NCBI RefSeq assembly: GCF_002240565.1
Contig: NZ_MZMO01000001.1
Location: forward strand, 2,108,001-2,172,000
Length of the DNA stretch: 64,000 nucleotides
Direction: 5' to 3'
From: Clavibacter michiganensis subsp. insidiosus
GTDB lineage: Bacteria; Actinomycetota; Actinomycetes; Actinomycetales; Microbacteriaceae
Below are positions 45,069 to 52,507 of this stretch, in pieces; within the stretch, counting starts at the first letter, position 1; each line of letters starts with the position of its first letter. The position numbers and the translations under genes were made by a program. The notes below the pieces were generated by a model. The model had not been told where the DNA came from. It saw nothing but the letters and a program-made list of their open reading frames with translations, and searched no databases.

Positions 45069-45625
45069 GATGTGTCCCCCTCATAGGGCGTAGGCGTCGC
45101 GACCACGTCGGTCTCGAGCAAGCGGACTGCTCGCCGTCGATTCGTCCTCACGCCCGTCGCCGATCCGGCCCAGATAGGCGTGAGTGAATCCGCGATGATG
45201 TCCTCGACACGGCCCACTGTCTCCTCGGACCCTATTGCCGCCCCTTCGCACCCACCAATCCCCCTTTCGAGGCGGGCGCATTCGCGTGCGTCCTCGAGAG
45301 CACGCCTTCTCAGGCGACCGCGACGAGGGCGACCCCGGCGTTCGCGGAGTCCGTCGGGGACGTCGGGCGACCCGCCCCCGACCCTCTCCTCGACCGCACC
45401 CTCGCCGAGAGCCCGGCTCAGGGCCGCGCTCGACCTGTGCCCCCAGGAGACCGTCTCCGGTGCGTCGACCTCGCGCAGCTCCGACAGCTCCCCGCGCAGC
45501 TCCATCAGGTCCCGCGAGGCGAGGCCGAGATCCGCGAACGGCGCATCCACGTCGACGGCCGCCTCGATCCCCGTCGCCCTCGCGACCCGGGCCGCCATCT
45601 CGGCCGCAAGCTCGTGCGCTCTCAT
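45065..45625 (-). CDS. protein with N-terminal acyl-carrier-protein domain
   Basis: 186 residues. Residues 1-80 form an acyl/peptidyl carrier domain: MRAHELAAEMAARVARATGI, then FADLGLASRDLMELRGEL, in which the Ser of D-L-G-L-A-S is the phosphopantetheine site, then SSAALSRALGEG. Residues 95-140 are Arg-rich (RERRGRPRRGRLRRR) and look out of frame or degenerate; the last ~50 (VEDIIADSLTPIWAGS) look like normal coding. Overlaps of four bases with the MFS gene before it and the GIY-YIG gene after it argue that the frame is really used. No adenylation or ketosynthase gene is in this operon. Confidence 0.6.
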   Translation of the reverse strand: MRAHELAAEMAARVARATGIEAAVDVDAPFADLGLASRDLMELRGELSELREVDAPETVSWGHRSSAALSRALGEGAVEERVGGGSPDVPDGLRERRGRPRRGRLRRRALEDARECARLERGIGGCEGAAIGSEETVGRVEDIIADSLTPIWAGSATGVRTNRRRAVRLLETDVVATPTPYEGDTS

Positions 45626-46881
45626 ACCGACGCCTCCCTGCCCACAGGCGACGAAGCCAGCGGCGTCAGCAGCCCGAGCCCCAGTACCACGACGAGAGCC
45701 GCCCCGGTCGGATACAGCACTGCCGCGAACCCCCACTGCTCGCAGGCGGCGGTCAGCACCACCGCGCCGAGCGGCGCCAGGCACGTGGTGACCGTCCAGA
45801 AGGCCGCGGTCACCCTCCCGATCAGTCGGGGCGGAGTCACCTGCTGACGCAGGCTCATCGAGCAGACACCGCCGAGCGTGCTGCCCAGCCCGAAGGCGAG
45901 GCCGACGAGGGCGACAGCGACCGCGTGATGAGCGAGAGGAAGCAGCCCGACCGAGAGCGCCACGAGCAGGAACCCCCCGAACCAGCAGCGCGCGAAGCCG
46001 AACCGGCGGTGGAGCGGACCCGCGCCCACCGCGGCGCCCAGCGAGCCGACCGCGGCCACCGCGAAGACGATGCCGACGACCCAGGACGGGCTCCGCACCG
46101 AGTCCTTGAGCCAGAAGACCAGAAGGTCGTCGGCCGAGACGGTGACGAGGGTGAACAGCGTGAGGAGCACCATTAGCCAGCGCAGGGTCGGGTTCTCCCA
46201 CAGGAAGACGACCCCTTCCCTGAAGCCGGCGAACCAGCCACCAGGGCGAACGGCGTAGGGGTCGTGCTCGGCGTCGGACGCCTCCGACGGCGGCGGGCGC
46301 AGCAGCCACACCGAGAGCGCGGACACCGCGAAGGTGAGCGCGTCGACGCCGATGGCGTTGGCCGGGCCGGTCAGGGCCGCCAACGCTCCGGCCGCGGCCG
46401 GTCCGACGAGGTAGGCCACCGAGTTCGACGTCTCCAGCCTGCCGTTGGCGTCGACGATCTGGTTCTGGGGCACCAGCGCCTGCACCATCGACACGTGGGC
46501 GACTTGGAAGGTCAGGCCGAGCCCGGACCCGATCGCCGCGCACACGTAGACCAGCCACAGCTGCGGCTCGATCCACCACACGACAGGCACCGCTCCGAAG
46601 ACGACGAGACGGCCCAGGTCGCAGCCGATCATCAGCCGCCTGCGGTCGACGCGGTCGATGAGTGGTCCCACCAGGACACCGGCGACGAGGCGGACCGCAC
46701 CGTAGACCGCCGAGACCGCACCCATCTGGAACAGCGATCCGGTCAGCTCGAGCACCAGGAGCGGCAGGGCCAGGCTGCCGAACGCGTTGCCGAACGCCGA
46801 GAGACCCTGCCCGGCCCAGTAGAGGTTGAAGGCCGCGTTCCGATGCAGCGGGACCTCAGGGTCGCGACCGACGACCGGCAT
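45622..46881 (-). CDS. MFS efflux transporter (MFS_3 / macrolide-efflux type)
   Basis: 419 residues with about 11-12 hydrophobic segments. RNAAFNLYWAGQGLSAFGNAF at the N-terminus and GPLIDRVDRRRLMIGCDLGR between helices 2 and 3 are typical of the MFS_3 group of drug/macrolide exporters. Starts at MPVVGRDPEV. Its stop overlaps the ATG of the ACP-domain gene, giving an MFS-ACP-GIY-YIG operon. An export role for a secondary metabolite is possible but unproven. Confidence 0.85.
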   Translation of the reverse strand: MPVVGRDPEVPLHRNAAFNLYWAGQGLSAFGNAFGSLALPLLVLELTGSLFQMGAVSAVYGAVRLVAGVLVGPLIDRVDRRRLMIGCDLGRLVVFGAVPVVWWIEPQLWLVYVCAAIGSGLGLTFQVAHVSMVQALVPQNQIVDANGRLETSNSVAYLVGPAAAGALAALTGPANAIGVDALTFAVSALSVWLLRPPPSEASDAEHDPYAVRPGGWFAGFREGVVFLWENPTLRWLMVLLTLFTLVTVSADDLLVFWLKDSVRSPSWVVGIVFAVAAVGSLGAAVGAGPLHRRFGFARCWFGGFLLVALSVGLLPLAHHAVAVALVGLAFGLGSTLGGVCSMSLRQQVTPPRLIGRVTAAFWTVTTCLAPLGAVVLTAACEQWGFAAVLYPTGAALVVVLGLGLLTPLASSPVGREASV

Positions 46882-47004
46882 CAGCGGACCCCTCGTGCGA
46901 TGTGCGAGAGCGCGTCGACGAACCGCGCCACGAGGTGGGACGCGCGGCCGAATCCGTGACGCGCTTTCGACTTCGCGCTGATCACCACGCACATGCGATC
47001 ACGC

Positions 47005-47310
47005 ATAACCACGATGCCATCCTTCACAACGCGTCACTTGACCTGGTGCGCGCTGCGGAAGTCAGCGCGCTCGTGTCTGCCCGTCGAGCGTCCGACGGCA
47101 CGATCTGCCCGCGGATCTTGCTGCGACGCTGGGCTTCTGCATCGCGGCCCACGGGGGAATGCCGTCAAGCTACCGTTCTCGCTGACAGACCGGGCAGAAG
47201 TGACTCGAGCGGTTCATGAACGCCTCGCGGACGATCGACGTGCCGCAGCGGCGGCACGGCTTCCCCTGCTGCCCGCAGGCGTTGAGCGAGTGCGAGAAGT
47301 AGCCGGACTC
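47005..47310. repeat. left copy of a ~300-bp diverged direct repeat (mutM 3' region)
   Basis: Matches 58565-58870 in the same orientation without large gaps: ACCACGATGCC starts both, TCAAGCTACCGT follows at the same distance, and AAGTGACTCGAGCG and TTCATGAAC are shared inside mutM. Identity looks like about 70-80% by eye. The two copies enclose an 11.5-kb accessory segment. Confidence 0.75.
47170..47310 (-). pseudogene. mutM 3'-end fragment
   Basis: Encodes only the C-terminal ~46 residues of formamidopyrimidine-DNA glycosylase: [20 protein letters not shown], then [24 protein letters not shown] zinc finger. It differs from the intact gene at 58736-59644 at about one residue in four or five, so it is not a recent duplicate. 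Upstream of SGYF the similarity stops abruptly. Confidence 0.85.
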
Positions 47311-48339
47311 CACACGGCAGGTACGAGAACAACGATTCCCGTAGGAGAAGCGTTTTCGCTGGTCGACGGCTTTTCCCCGTCTGGAAAACGCCACCGTGCC
47401 GGGCACGTCCTGAGTAGCCTGGTACGACCACTCCACGTCAGACTTCGCAGCCACGCGATCGATGGGGGGGGAAGCCGCCCGCCAGGCCGCCGTCTGCGCT
47501 TTCACCGAGGTCACCCGGATGATCCGTCGGCATGGCGTACCCCGCGCGCTGGCTCGTGGTTCACCACTCAGCCACGATCGCCAGTGTTCAGACGAGGGCT
47601 CTGATGCACTTCGGATCGGTGATGGAGCGGCCCGTCCTACGCCGATGATCCAGCTCCCCCGGGCCTTCTCCGCTCGGCGTCGCGATCGCGCAGATGGTTC
47701 TGGAGGACCTCGCCGATGACGGTGACCTGTTCCACGGTCAACGGCGGCGCGGCCTCATGGATCTTCCGGACGTGCTCCTCGTGCGCAGCCGAGTCGAAGG
47801 CATAGTCCAGGTCGGAGACGCGGATCAGGGTCTTGATCACCGGGCGCATCACCGTGCAGATCGCCGAGCATGGGCAAGTGTGGAGGGCCCGGCGCCGGAC
47901 GCCCGGGGCCGCGGTCCTCGGCGTAGGCGGTCGAGAGCACCGGAGCAAGTACTACTTCCAGGGAGGACGAGAACCCACCGGCTGGCCGGGTTCCTCGGGC
48001 GAGTGGTCTGACACCGCCCGAGAGGACTGGCCGCCGGATTGGGATGTGGACGACGGCACGCGCCTCTCAGCGGCCACTCGCGCTTGGAGCCCATGCCCGC
48101 GCGGCGGTCGGCGAGAAACGGATGCCGTACGCCGGGATGACGCGACGCGTTCCGCCTCAGGCCGAGGACTCGCCCGCCCGCTCCCGCTGCACCCGCGTCC
48201 GGTGCGTGTCGTACTCGACGTCGTGCAGGCCGGGCGGCAGCGGCGCGATGAGCAGCCCCCGGCTCGCGAGTCGCATCCGGGTGCTGCGCGTGAGCTGCTC
48301 CCCGTGCGCGGTGTCCATCGTGTGGCGAGCACCGGGGTG
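47311..48339. other. mosaic of remnants without clear intact gene
   Basis: Contains a run of eight G at 47463-47471, a 70-codon frame (47637-47849, minus) and a short remnant near 48180-48330 that reads MRLASRGLLIAPLPPGLHD then VEYDTHRTRVQRERAGE on the minus strand, which looks like the end of an unidentified gene. Nothing else can be supported. Confidence 0.45.
47637..47849 (-). CDS. small hypothetical protein
   Basis: 70 residues: [20 protein letters not shown], then [20 protein letters not shown]. Composition is protein-like ([19 protein letters not shown] helix), but no family is recognised and it could be the end of a larger broken gene. Lies in a region of gene debris. Confidence 0.35.
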   Translation of the reverse strand: MRPVIKTLIRVSDLDYAFDSAAHEEHVRKIHEAAPPLTVEQVTVIGEVLQNHLRDRDAERRRPGGAGSSA

Positions 48340-48611
48340 TGGACGACCGGTCCGACAGCCCTCGCACCCCTTCCTGACGGAACCGGGCCACCCAGCGATG
48401 CGCGCGCCGCCGCGAGACGCCGAGCTCACGCGCGACCCGCCGACGATCCTCCACCACGCGCCGCACGAGTAGAAGCCTCCCGCTGGACTGTCAGATGAGC
48501 GCCACCGTGGGACATCGAGGCCTCCTGGCGAGGGTTGAACTATGCAGCTCCATCAGGCCAGGAGGCCTTTCCACACGCCTCGAACCGTCACCAACTTCAC
48601 GGTGGAGTGCA
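48340..48611 (-). mobile_element. IS481-family relic (one end)
   Basis: The 28-bp terminal repeat 48584-48611 matches that of the intact IS at 20 of 28 positions, and GCTAG follows it directly, as at the intact copy. Inside, the transposase start (ATGTCCCAC near 48515) and the helix-turn-helix region (VARELGVSRRRAHRWVARF, GLSDRSS) are present but frameshifted, and similarity ends near 48340. The other end is missing. Confidence 0.8.
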
Positions 48612-48612
48612 G

Positions 48613-49128
48613 CTAGAGCCGCTCTCCAGCCGCGCTCGCGTCGTCGCCAAGCGCTAGTAAGAGCTTCCGCAGGAGATCGCTGAGGTGCTGCTGCTCGTCC
48701 CGATCGAGGGAGGCGAGCAGATCGCGTTCGTTCTCGACGTGGCTCACGAGGGCATCGTTGACCACTGAGAGGCCCTGCCTAGACAGCGTCACGATAACGC
48801 TACGACGATTCGCGGGGTCAGTCTCGCGCGTCACGAACCCCTTGTCGACCAGCCGGTTCAAGCGGTTCGTGATGGCGCCGGAGCTGACCATGGTACTGGC
48901 CAGGACGTCTCCCACGGTCATGCGGTGCGGTGCGCCAGCCCTCCTGAGCGCGGCAAGCAGGTCGAACTCGCCGGGCAGGAGGTCGTGCTGGTTGAGGGTG
49001 GCAGCGATGTGCCGATCCAGGATCGCGGCGGATCGGCTGATGCGGCCGATCACCGCCATGGGGCTCACGTCGACATCCGGGCGCTCCTGTGCCCACTGAT
49101 CAAGTACTCGATCGACTGCGTCGGGCAT
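48613..49128 (-). CDS. MarR-family transcriptional regulator
   Basis: 171 residues. The winged helix-turn-helix covers residues ~45-130: HDLLPGEFDLLAALRRAG, MTVGDVLASTMVSSGAITNR, then LVDKGFVTRETDPANRRSVI with the wing arginines. Dimerisation helices flank it. The ATG at 49128 has AAGGAG six bases upstream; a GTG 15 bases earlier would put the start on that site. It is divergent from the biosynthetic operon and most likely its ligand-responsive repressor. Confidence 0.9.
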   Translation of the reverse strand: MPDAVDRVLDQWAQERPDVDVSPMAVIGRISRSAAILDRHIAATLNQHDLLPGEFDLLAALRRAGAPHRMTVGDVLASTMVSSGAITNRLNRLVDKGFVTRETDPANRRSVIVTLSRQGLSVVNDALVSHVENERDLLASLDRDEQQHLSDLLRKLLLALGDDASAAGERL

Positions 49129-49141
49129 GACCGACTCCTTC

Positions 49142-49203
49142 ACGTTGAATTGTTTGACTCAGCCTCGGCCTCGGCATACACTCCTCAACGTTAAACAGTG
49201 TTG
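49142..49203 (+). promoter_or_regulatory. promoter of the indigoidine-type operon with candidate MarR sites
   Basis: TTGACT (49154-49159), 17-base spacer, TACACT (49177-49182): a good sigma-70-type promoter pointing into the operon. Two AT-rich motifs, ACGTTGAATTGTTTGA upstream and TCAACGTTAAACA just after the -10, lie within the 100-base divergent gap and could bind the MarR dimer. The rest of the window's non-coding DNA is far more GC-rich. Confidence 0.6.
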
Positions 49204-49230
49204 CGCCGCGACGTTCGGAGGGCTGGGGCT

Positions 49231-50190
49231 GTGACGAACGATGAGGCGCACCGCAGGCGGTCCTCTTTGCCAATGGAGCTTAACGAGGAGGTCGCCCTCA
49301 CGCTCGCAGATGGCGCTGCAGTCGTCGCCCTCGAATCCAATGTTGTCGCTCAGGGGCTGCCGTACCCACGGAACCACGAGACAGCGCTACAGGTCGAGGA
49401 CGCTGCACGAGGCGCAGGAGCCGTCCCCGCGACCATCGCTGTCATCGACGGGGTTGTGCGAGTCGGCTTGAGCCGGGACGAGCTTGAGCGCATCGCACTG
49501 TCGCCATCCCTGCCGAAGCTCACCACCCGGGACATCGGCGCGTGCGTGGCACGCCGAGGAACCGGAGCCACGACCATCGCGGCCACGATGGCGATCGCGG
49601 ACCTGGCAGGCATCGCAGTCGTCGCCTCCGCTGGGCTCGGGGGTGTCCACCGAGACGCGAGCGAGAGCTTCGACATCTCCGCTGACCTCCCTCAGCTGAC
49701 TCGATCCAAGGTGCTCGTCGTCTCCGCTGGAGCCAAGAAGATCTTGGACGTACCGGCGACGCTGGAGTACCTCGAGACCGCCGGTGTGCCCGTGGTCGGC
49801 TACCGATGCGATGACTTCCCCGCCTTCTACTGCGTCTCGAGCGGGTCCCCGGTTCCACACCGCTCGGACAGCCTCACCGAGGTAGCACAAGCAGCTCTTG
49901 CTCATTGGTCGCTGGGGAACGCCGGGGCGGTCCTCGTCGCCCACCCCATATCGCCGTCGCACGCGCTTGAGTCGGCAGAGGTCGATGAAGCCATAGAGTC
50001 GGCGCTCCTTCGCGCTCGTGCCGAGGGCATCAGCGGGCAGCGTGTCACGCGATACCTGCTTGACGCGGTCAACGATGCGACCCACGGACGCGCGCAGGCC
50101 GCTAACGCCGCAGTCCTCATCAGCACCACAGAGATCGGCGCTCAAGCGGCGGTCGCATATTCGGCCGTGATCAGGAGAGCTCTTACATGA
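49231..50190 (+). CDS. PsuG-family C-glycosidase/synthase (IndA/MinB-like)
   Basis: 319 residues. PsuG enzymes reversibly split or form the C-C bond between ribose 5-phosphate and a uracil-like base. Family blocks: VVALESNVVAQGLPYPRNHE, TRDIGACVARRGTGATTIAA, SAGLGGVHRDASESFDISAD and VPVVGYRCDDFPAFY. Homologues (IndA, MinB) stand beside indigoidine synthetases, where C-ribosylation of a pyridinedione has been proposed. No PsuK kinase is present, so a catabolic role is unlikely. The GTG has GGAGGG eight bases upstream. First gene of the operon; overlaps the next start (ATGA). Confidence 0.88.
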   Translation: MTNDEAHRRRSSLPMELNEEVALTLADGAAVVALESNVVAQGLPYPRNHETALQVEDAARGAGAVPATIAVIDGVVRVGLSRDELERIALSPSLPKLTTRDIGACVARRGTGATTIAATMAIADLAGIAVVASAGLGGVHRDASESFDISADLPQLTRSKVLVVSAGAKKILDVPATLEYLETAGVPVVGYRCDDFPAFYCVSSGSPVPHRSDSLTEVAQAALAHWSLGNAGAVLVAHPISPSHALESAEVDEAIESALLRARAEGISGQRVTRYLLDAVNDATHGRAQAANAAVLISTTEIGAQAAVAYSAVIRRALT

Positions 50191-50879
50191 AAAGCCTCAA
50201 CGCAGCGCTGTTCGACCTGGACGGGACGTTGTTGGACACGCCACCGGCTATCGCGGCTGCGCTCAAGTCCGCCGTCGCCGAAGTCACGGGCGAGAACGTC
50301 GCCCTGCAAGATGTCGTCCAACTCGTGGGACGTCCTCTACCGATCTTGTGCGGACGGCTCGTAGGTCGTCATGAGGATGACCCGATGACTCTTGCCGTGG
50401 TACGGGCATACCAGCACCGTTATCGACAAGACATCGTCCCAAGCGCGCAGCAGTTGATCTTTCCCGGTGTCCTCGACGGTCTCGACGCCCTCCGGGCCGA
50501 GGGGCTCTCCTTTGCCATCGTCACCAGCAAAGCGCACCACGCGGCGGAATCAATACTCGACGCGGCGGGTCTGCTCGACCGCTTCGACGTCGTCATCGGC
50601 GCGGACGACGTGAAGAACCCCAAGCCCGCCGGGGATGCGGGACTGAAGGCTCTGGACATGCTGTCCGTCACACCCGAGGCCGCGATCGTGGTCGGTGATA
50701 CTGCCGACGACATACGAATGGCCGGCGCCGTCCCCATGCGTTCCATCGGGGTGACGTACGGATCGACGATGAAAGAGGCGATGACCGCTCTCCGTCCCAC
50801 ACTGGTCGTCGAGGACTTCCCGTCGGCGGTGAGTGCGATCAGGCACGTGATGCTCAGCAGAGAAGAGATGCTCTCATGA
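50187..50879 (+). CDS. HAD-superfamily phosphatase (IndB/MinC-N-like)
   Basis: 230 residues. HAD motifs: ALFDLDGTLLDT (nucleophile Asp), AIVTSKAHHA (Ser/Thr), KNPKPAGDAGLKAL (Lys) and VVGDTADDIRMAGA (acids). The cap is phosphoglycolate-phosphatase-like. In the related indigoidine and minimycin clusters a HAD phosphatase dephosphorylates a C-nucleotide and is thought to protect the producer. Here it is a single domain, without the extra C-terminal domain I remember for MinC. Both ends overlap the neighbours by four bases. Confidence 0.88.
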   Translation: MKSLNAALFDLDGTLLDTPPAIAAALKSAVAEVTGENVALQDVVQLVGRPLPILCGRLVGRHEDDPMTLAVVRAYQHRYRQDIVPSAQQLIFPGVLDGLDALRAEGLSFAIVTSKAHHAAESILDAAGLLDRFDVVIGADDVKNPKPAGDAGLKALDMLSVTPEAAIVVGDTADDIRMAGAVPMRSIGVTYGSTMKEAMTALRPTLVVEDFPSAVSAIRHVMLSREEMLS

Positions 50880-51568
50880 CCAGTGCTCTCACCGAAACGC
50901 AGACAGACGAAGTCGTCGTTATGGACGGGCGTGTTCACCAGCTCCCCCGCACCGACGCGCTGCTCGCTCTTCACGCCACGGCCCGCAATGCAGAGGCCAG
51001 TCATCGAGACTTCGTCCTGTCCACGCAACAGGTCATGCGGCTCCTTCTAGAGGAGTCCCTCGGACACTTGACTCATGTCGACGAGGCGCCGATCACTCCG
51101 ATCGGTGGAGCGTTCCAGGGTCGTCGTCGCGCACAGCAGCAGGTGATGGCCGTCTCGGTTCCGAGCGCCGGGGACGCACTCGAAGCCGAGCTCCGCTCGA
51201 TAGTCCCCGACGCGCGTATCGGGAAGATCCTGATTCAGCGGGACCCCGATCTGAAGACCCCGACGCTCCACTGGAGCAAACTGCCAGACGGCATCGCGGG
51301 AAAGGAAGTGCTGCTTCTCGACCCCATGATGGCGACCGCGAGCACTGTGAAGCTGGCGATCACCGTGCTGGCCGACTCCGGCGTGAAGCCCGCAGACATC
51401 GTCGTCGTGAACTTCCTGACCTGTCCTGAGGCACTCGAGAAGCTGTTCGCCGAACATCCCGAGGTCCGCGTCGTCACCAGCTTCATCGACGATCGCCTCA
51501 CCGAGCAAGCCTTCCTGTGGCCGGGGATCGGCGACTTCGGTGACAGGTACTACGGGACCTTCCGATGA
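50876..51568 (+). CDS. uracil phosphoribosyltransferase-like protein (MinD-like)
   Basis: 230 residues. UPRT fold: VLLLDPMMATASTVKLAITVL corresponds to the PRPP loop (usual D-P-M-L-A-T-G-G), then FLTCPEALEKLFAEHPEV, then SFIDDRLTEQAFLWPGIGDF(GDRYYGT). In this copy the two loop glycines are replaced by A-S. UPRT makes UMP from uracil and PRPP; the minimycin-cluster homologue MinD is reported to aid self-resistance by enlarging the UMP pool. It overlaps its neighbours by four bases on both sides, so its place in the operon is firm. Confidence 0.85.
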   Translation: MTSALTETQTDEVVVMDGRVHQLPRTDALLALHATARNAEASHRDFVLSTQQVMRLLLEESLGHLTHVDEAPITPIGGAFQGRRRAQQQVMAVSVPSAGDALEAELRSIVPDARIGKILIQRDPDLKTPTLHWSKLPDGIAGKEVLLLDPMMATASTVKLAITVLADSGVKPADIVVVNFLTCPEALEKLFAEHPEVRVVTSFIDDRLTEQAFLWPGIGDFGDRYYGTFR

Positions 51569-52482
51569 CGTCACCTGGGCGGTCGGTGCGCATTCCCGGC
51601 AGCGCCGGGATCGCAGCAGCTGCAGCGGTCGCGCCCATCGTGTGGGGAAGCACGTACGTAGTGACGACTGAGCTACTGCCTCCCGGCCACTCGATGACCG
51701 CCAGCGTGCTGCGCGCGCTGCCCGCCGGCCTGCTGCTGCTCGCCATCCGATCGGGCCTCCCGCCACGGGGATGGCGCGTACGCACGGCTGTGCTCGGCAT
51801 GCTCAACATCGGGTTCTTCTTCCCGCTCCTGTTCATCGCCGCTTATCGGCTTCCCGGGGGTCTTGCCTCCGTCGTGGGGGCTCTCCAGCCGATCCTCATC
51901 ATCGGCCTGACTCTCGTGCTCCGATGGGGTCGGCCATCGAACGCCCATTTGCTCGGGGGCCTCGTCGCGCTGATCGGCGTGTCGCTCGTCTCCGTCAACG
52001 AGAACGCTTCCTTCGATGCGTTGGGTTTTGTAGCCGCCGTGCTCGGGACGGTGTCCATGGCGTCGGGGATCCTCCTAACCCGGCGCTGGGGAACGCCACC
52101 GAACACTCATCCGCTGAACTCCACCGCGTGGCAGCTGATAGTCGGCGGCGTCGCGATCATCCCCCTCATCCCGATCTTCGACAGCGGACCTTGGGAGCCG
52201 ACCGCTGCTGGCGTCGCCGGCTACGCGTGGTTGACCCTCGTGGGCGGGGCACTTGCGTACAGCCTCTGGTTCCGCGGCGCTCGAGCTCTGCCCTCCACCG
52301 GAATCGCTCTGCTCGGAGTCCTCAGCCCTGTGACTGCAGCGACTCTGGGCTGGGTCCTTCTGGGGCAGGAACTGTCTCCACTGCAGGTGGTCGGATTCGT
52401 CATCGCTCTGGGCGGTTCTCTGGGAGGTCAGCTCACACCCGCATACAAGACGCGTCCTGTCTTGACGCAAGCCACCTCATGA
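51565..52482 (+). CDS. EamA/DMT-family transporter
   Basis: 305 residues, ten hydrophobic segments in two EamA repeats (VAPIVWGSTYVVTTELLP at the start; LALLG...VLSPVTAATLGWVLLGQ in the second half). Such proteins export metabolites such as amino acids, purines or secondary products. In this operon it is the obvious exporter of the product (the role given to MinT in the minimycin cluster). ATG overlaps the previous stop; 25 bases separate it from the NRPS. Confidence 0.9.
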   Translation: MTSPGRSVRIPGSAGIAAAAAVAPIVWGSTYVVTTELLPPGHSMTASVLRALPAGLLLLAIRSGLPPRGWRVRTAVLGMLNIGFFFPLLFIAAYRLPGGLASVVGALQPILIIGLTLVLRWGRPSNAHLLGGLVALIGVSLVSVNENASFDALGFVAAVLGTVSMASGILLTRRWGTPPNTHPLNSTAWQLIVGGVAIIPLIPIFDSGPWEPTAAGVAGYAWLTLVGGALAYSLWFRGARALPSTGIALLGVLSPVTAATLGWVLLGQELSPLQVVGFVIALGGSLGGQLTPAYKTRPVLTQATS

Positions 52483-52507
52483 ACCTCGACGTCGGCAAGG
52501 AAATGTG

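Noticed and set aside
45065..45625. Carrier-domain gene as a simple fragment of a broken polyketide synthase
   Set aside because: No ketosynthase sequence could be read in any frame downstream, and both gene ends overlap neighbours exactly; kept as an open question instead.
49231..50190. PsuG-like gene as a pseudouridine degradation gene
   Set aside because: No PsuK kinase or nucleoside importer is present, and its stop-start overlaps tie it to the NRPS operon.
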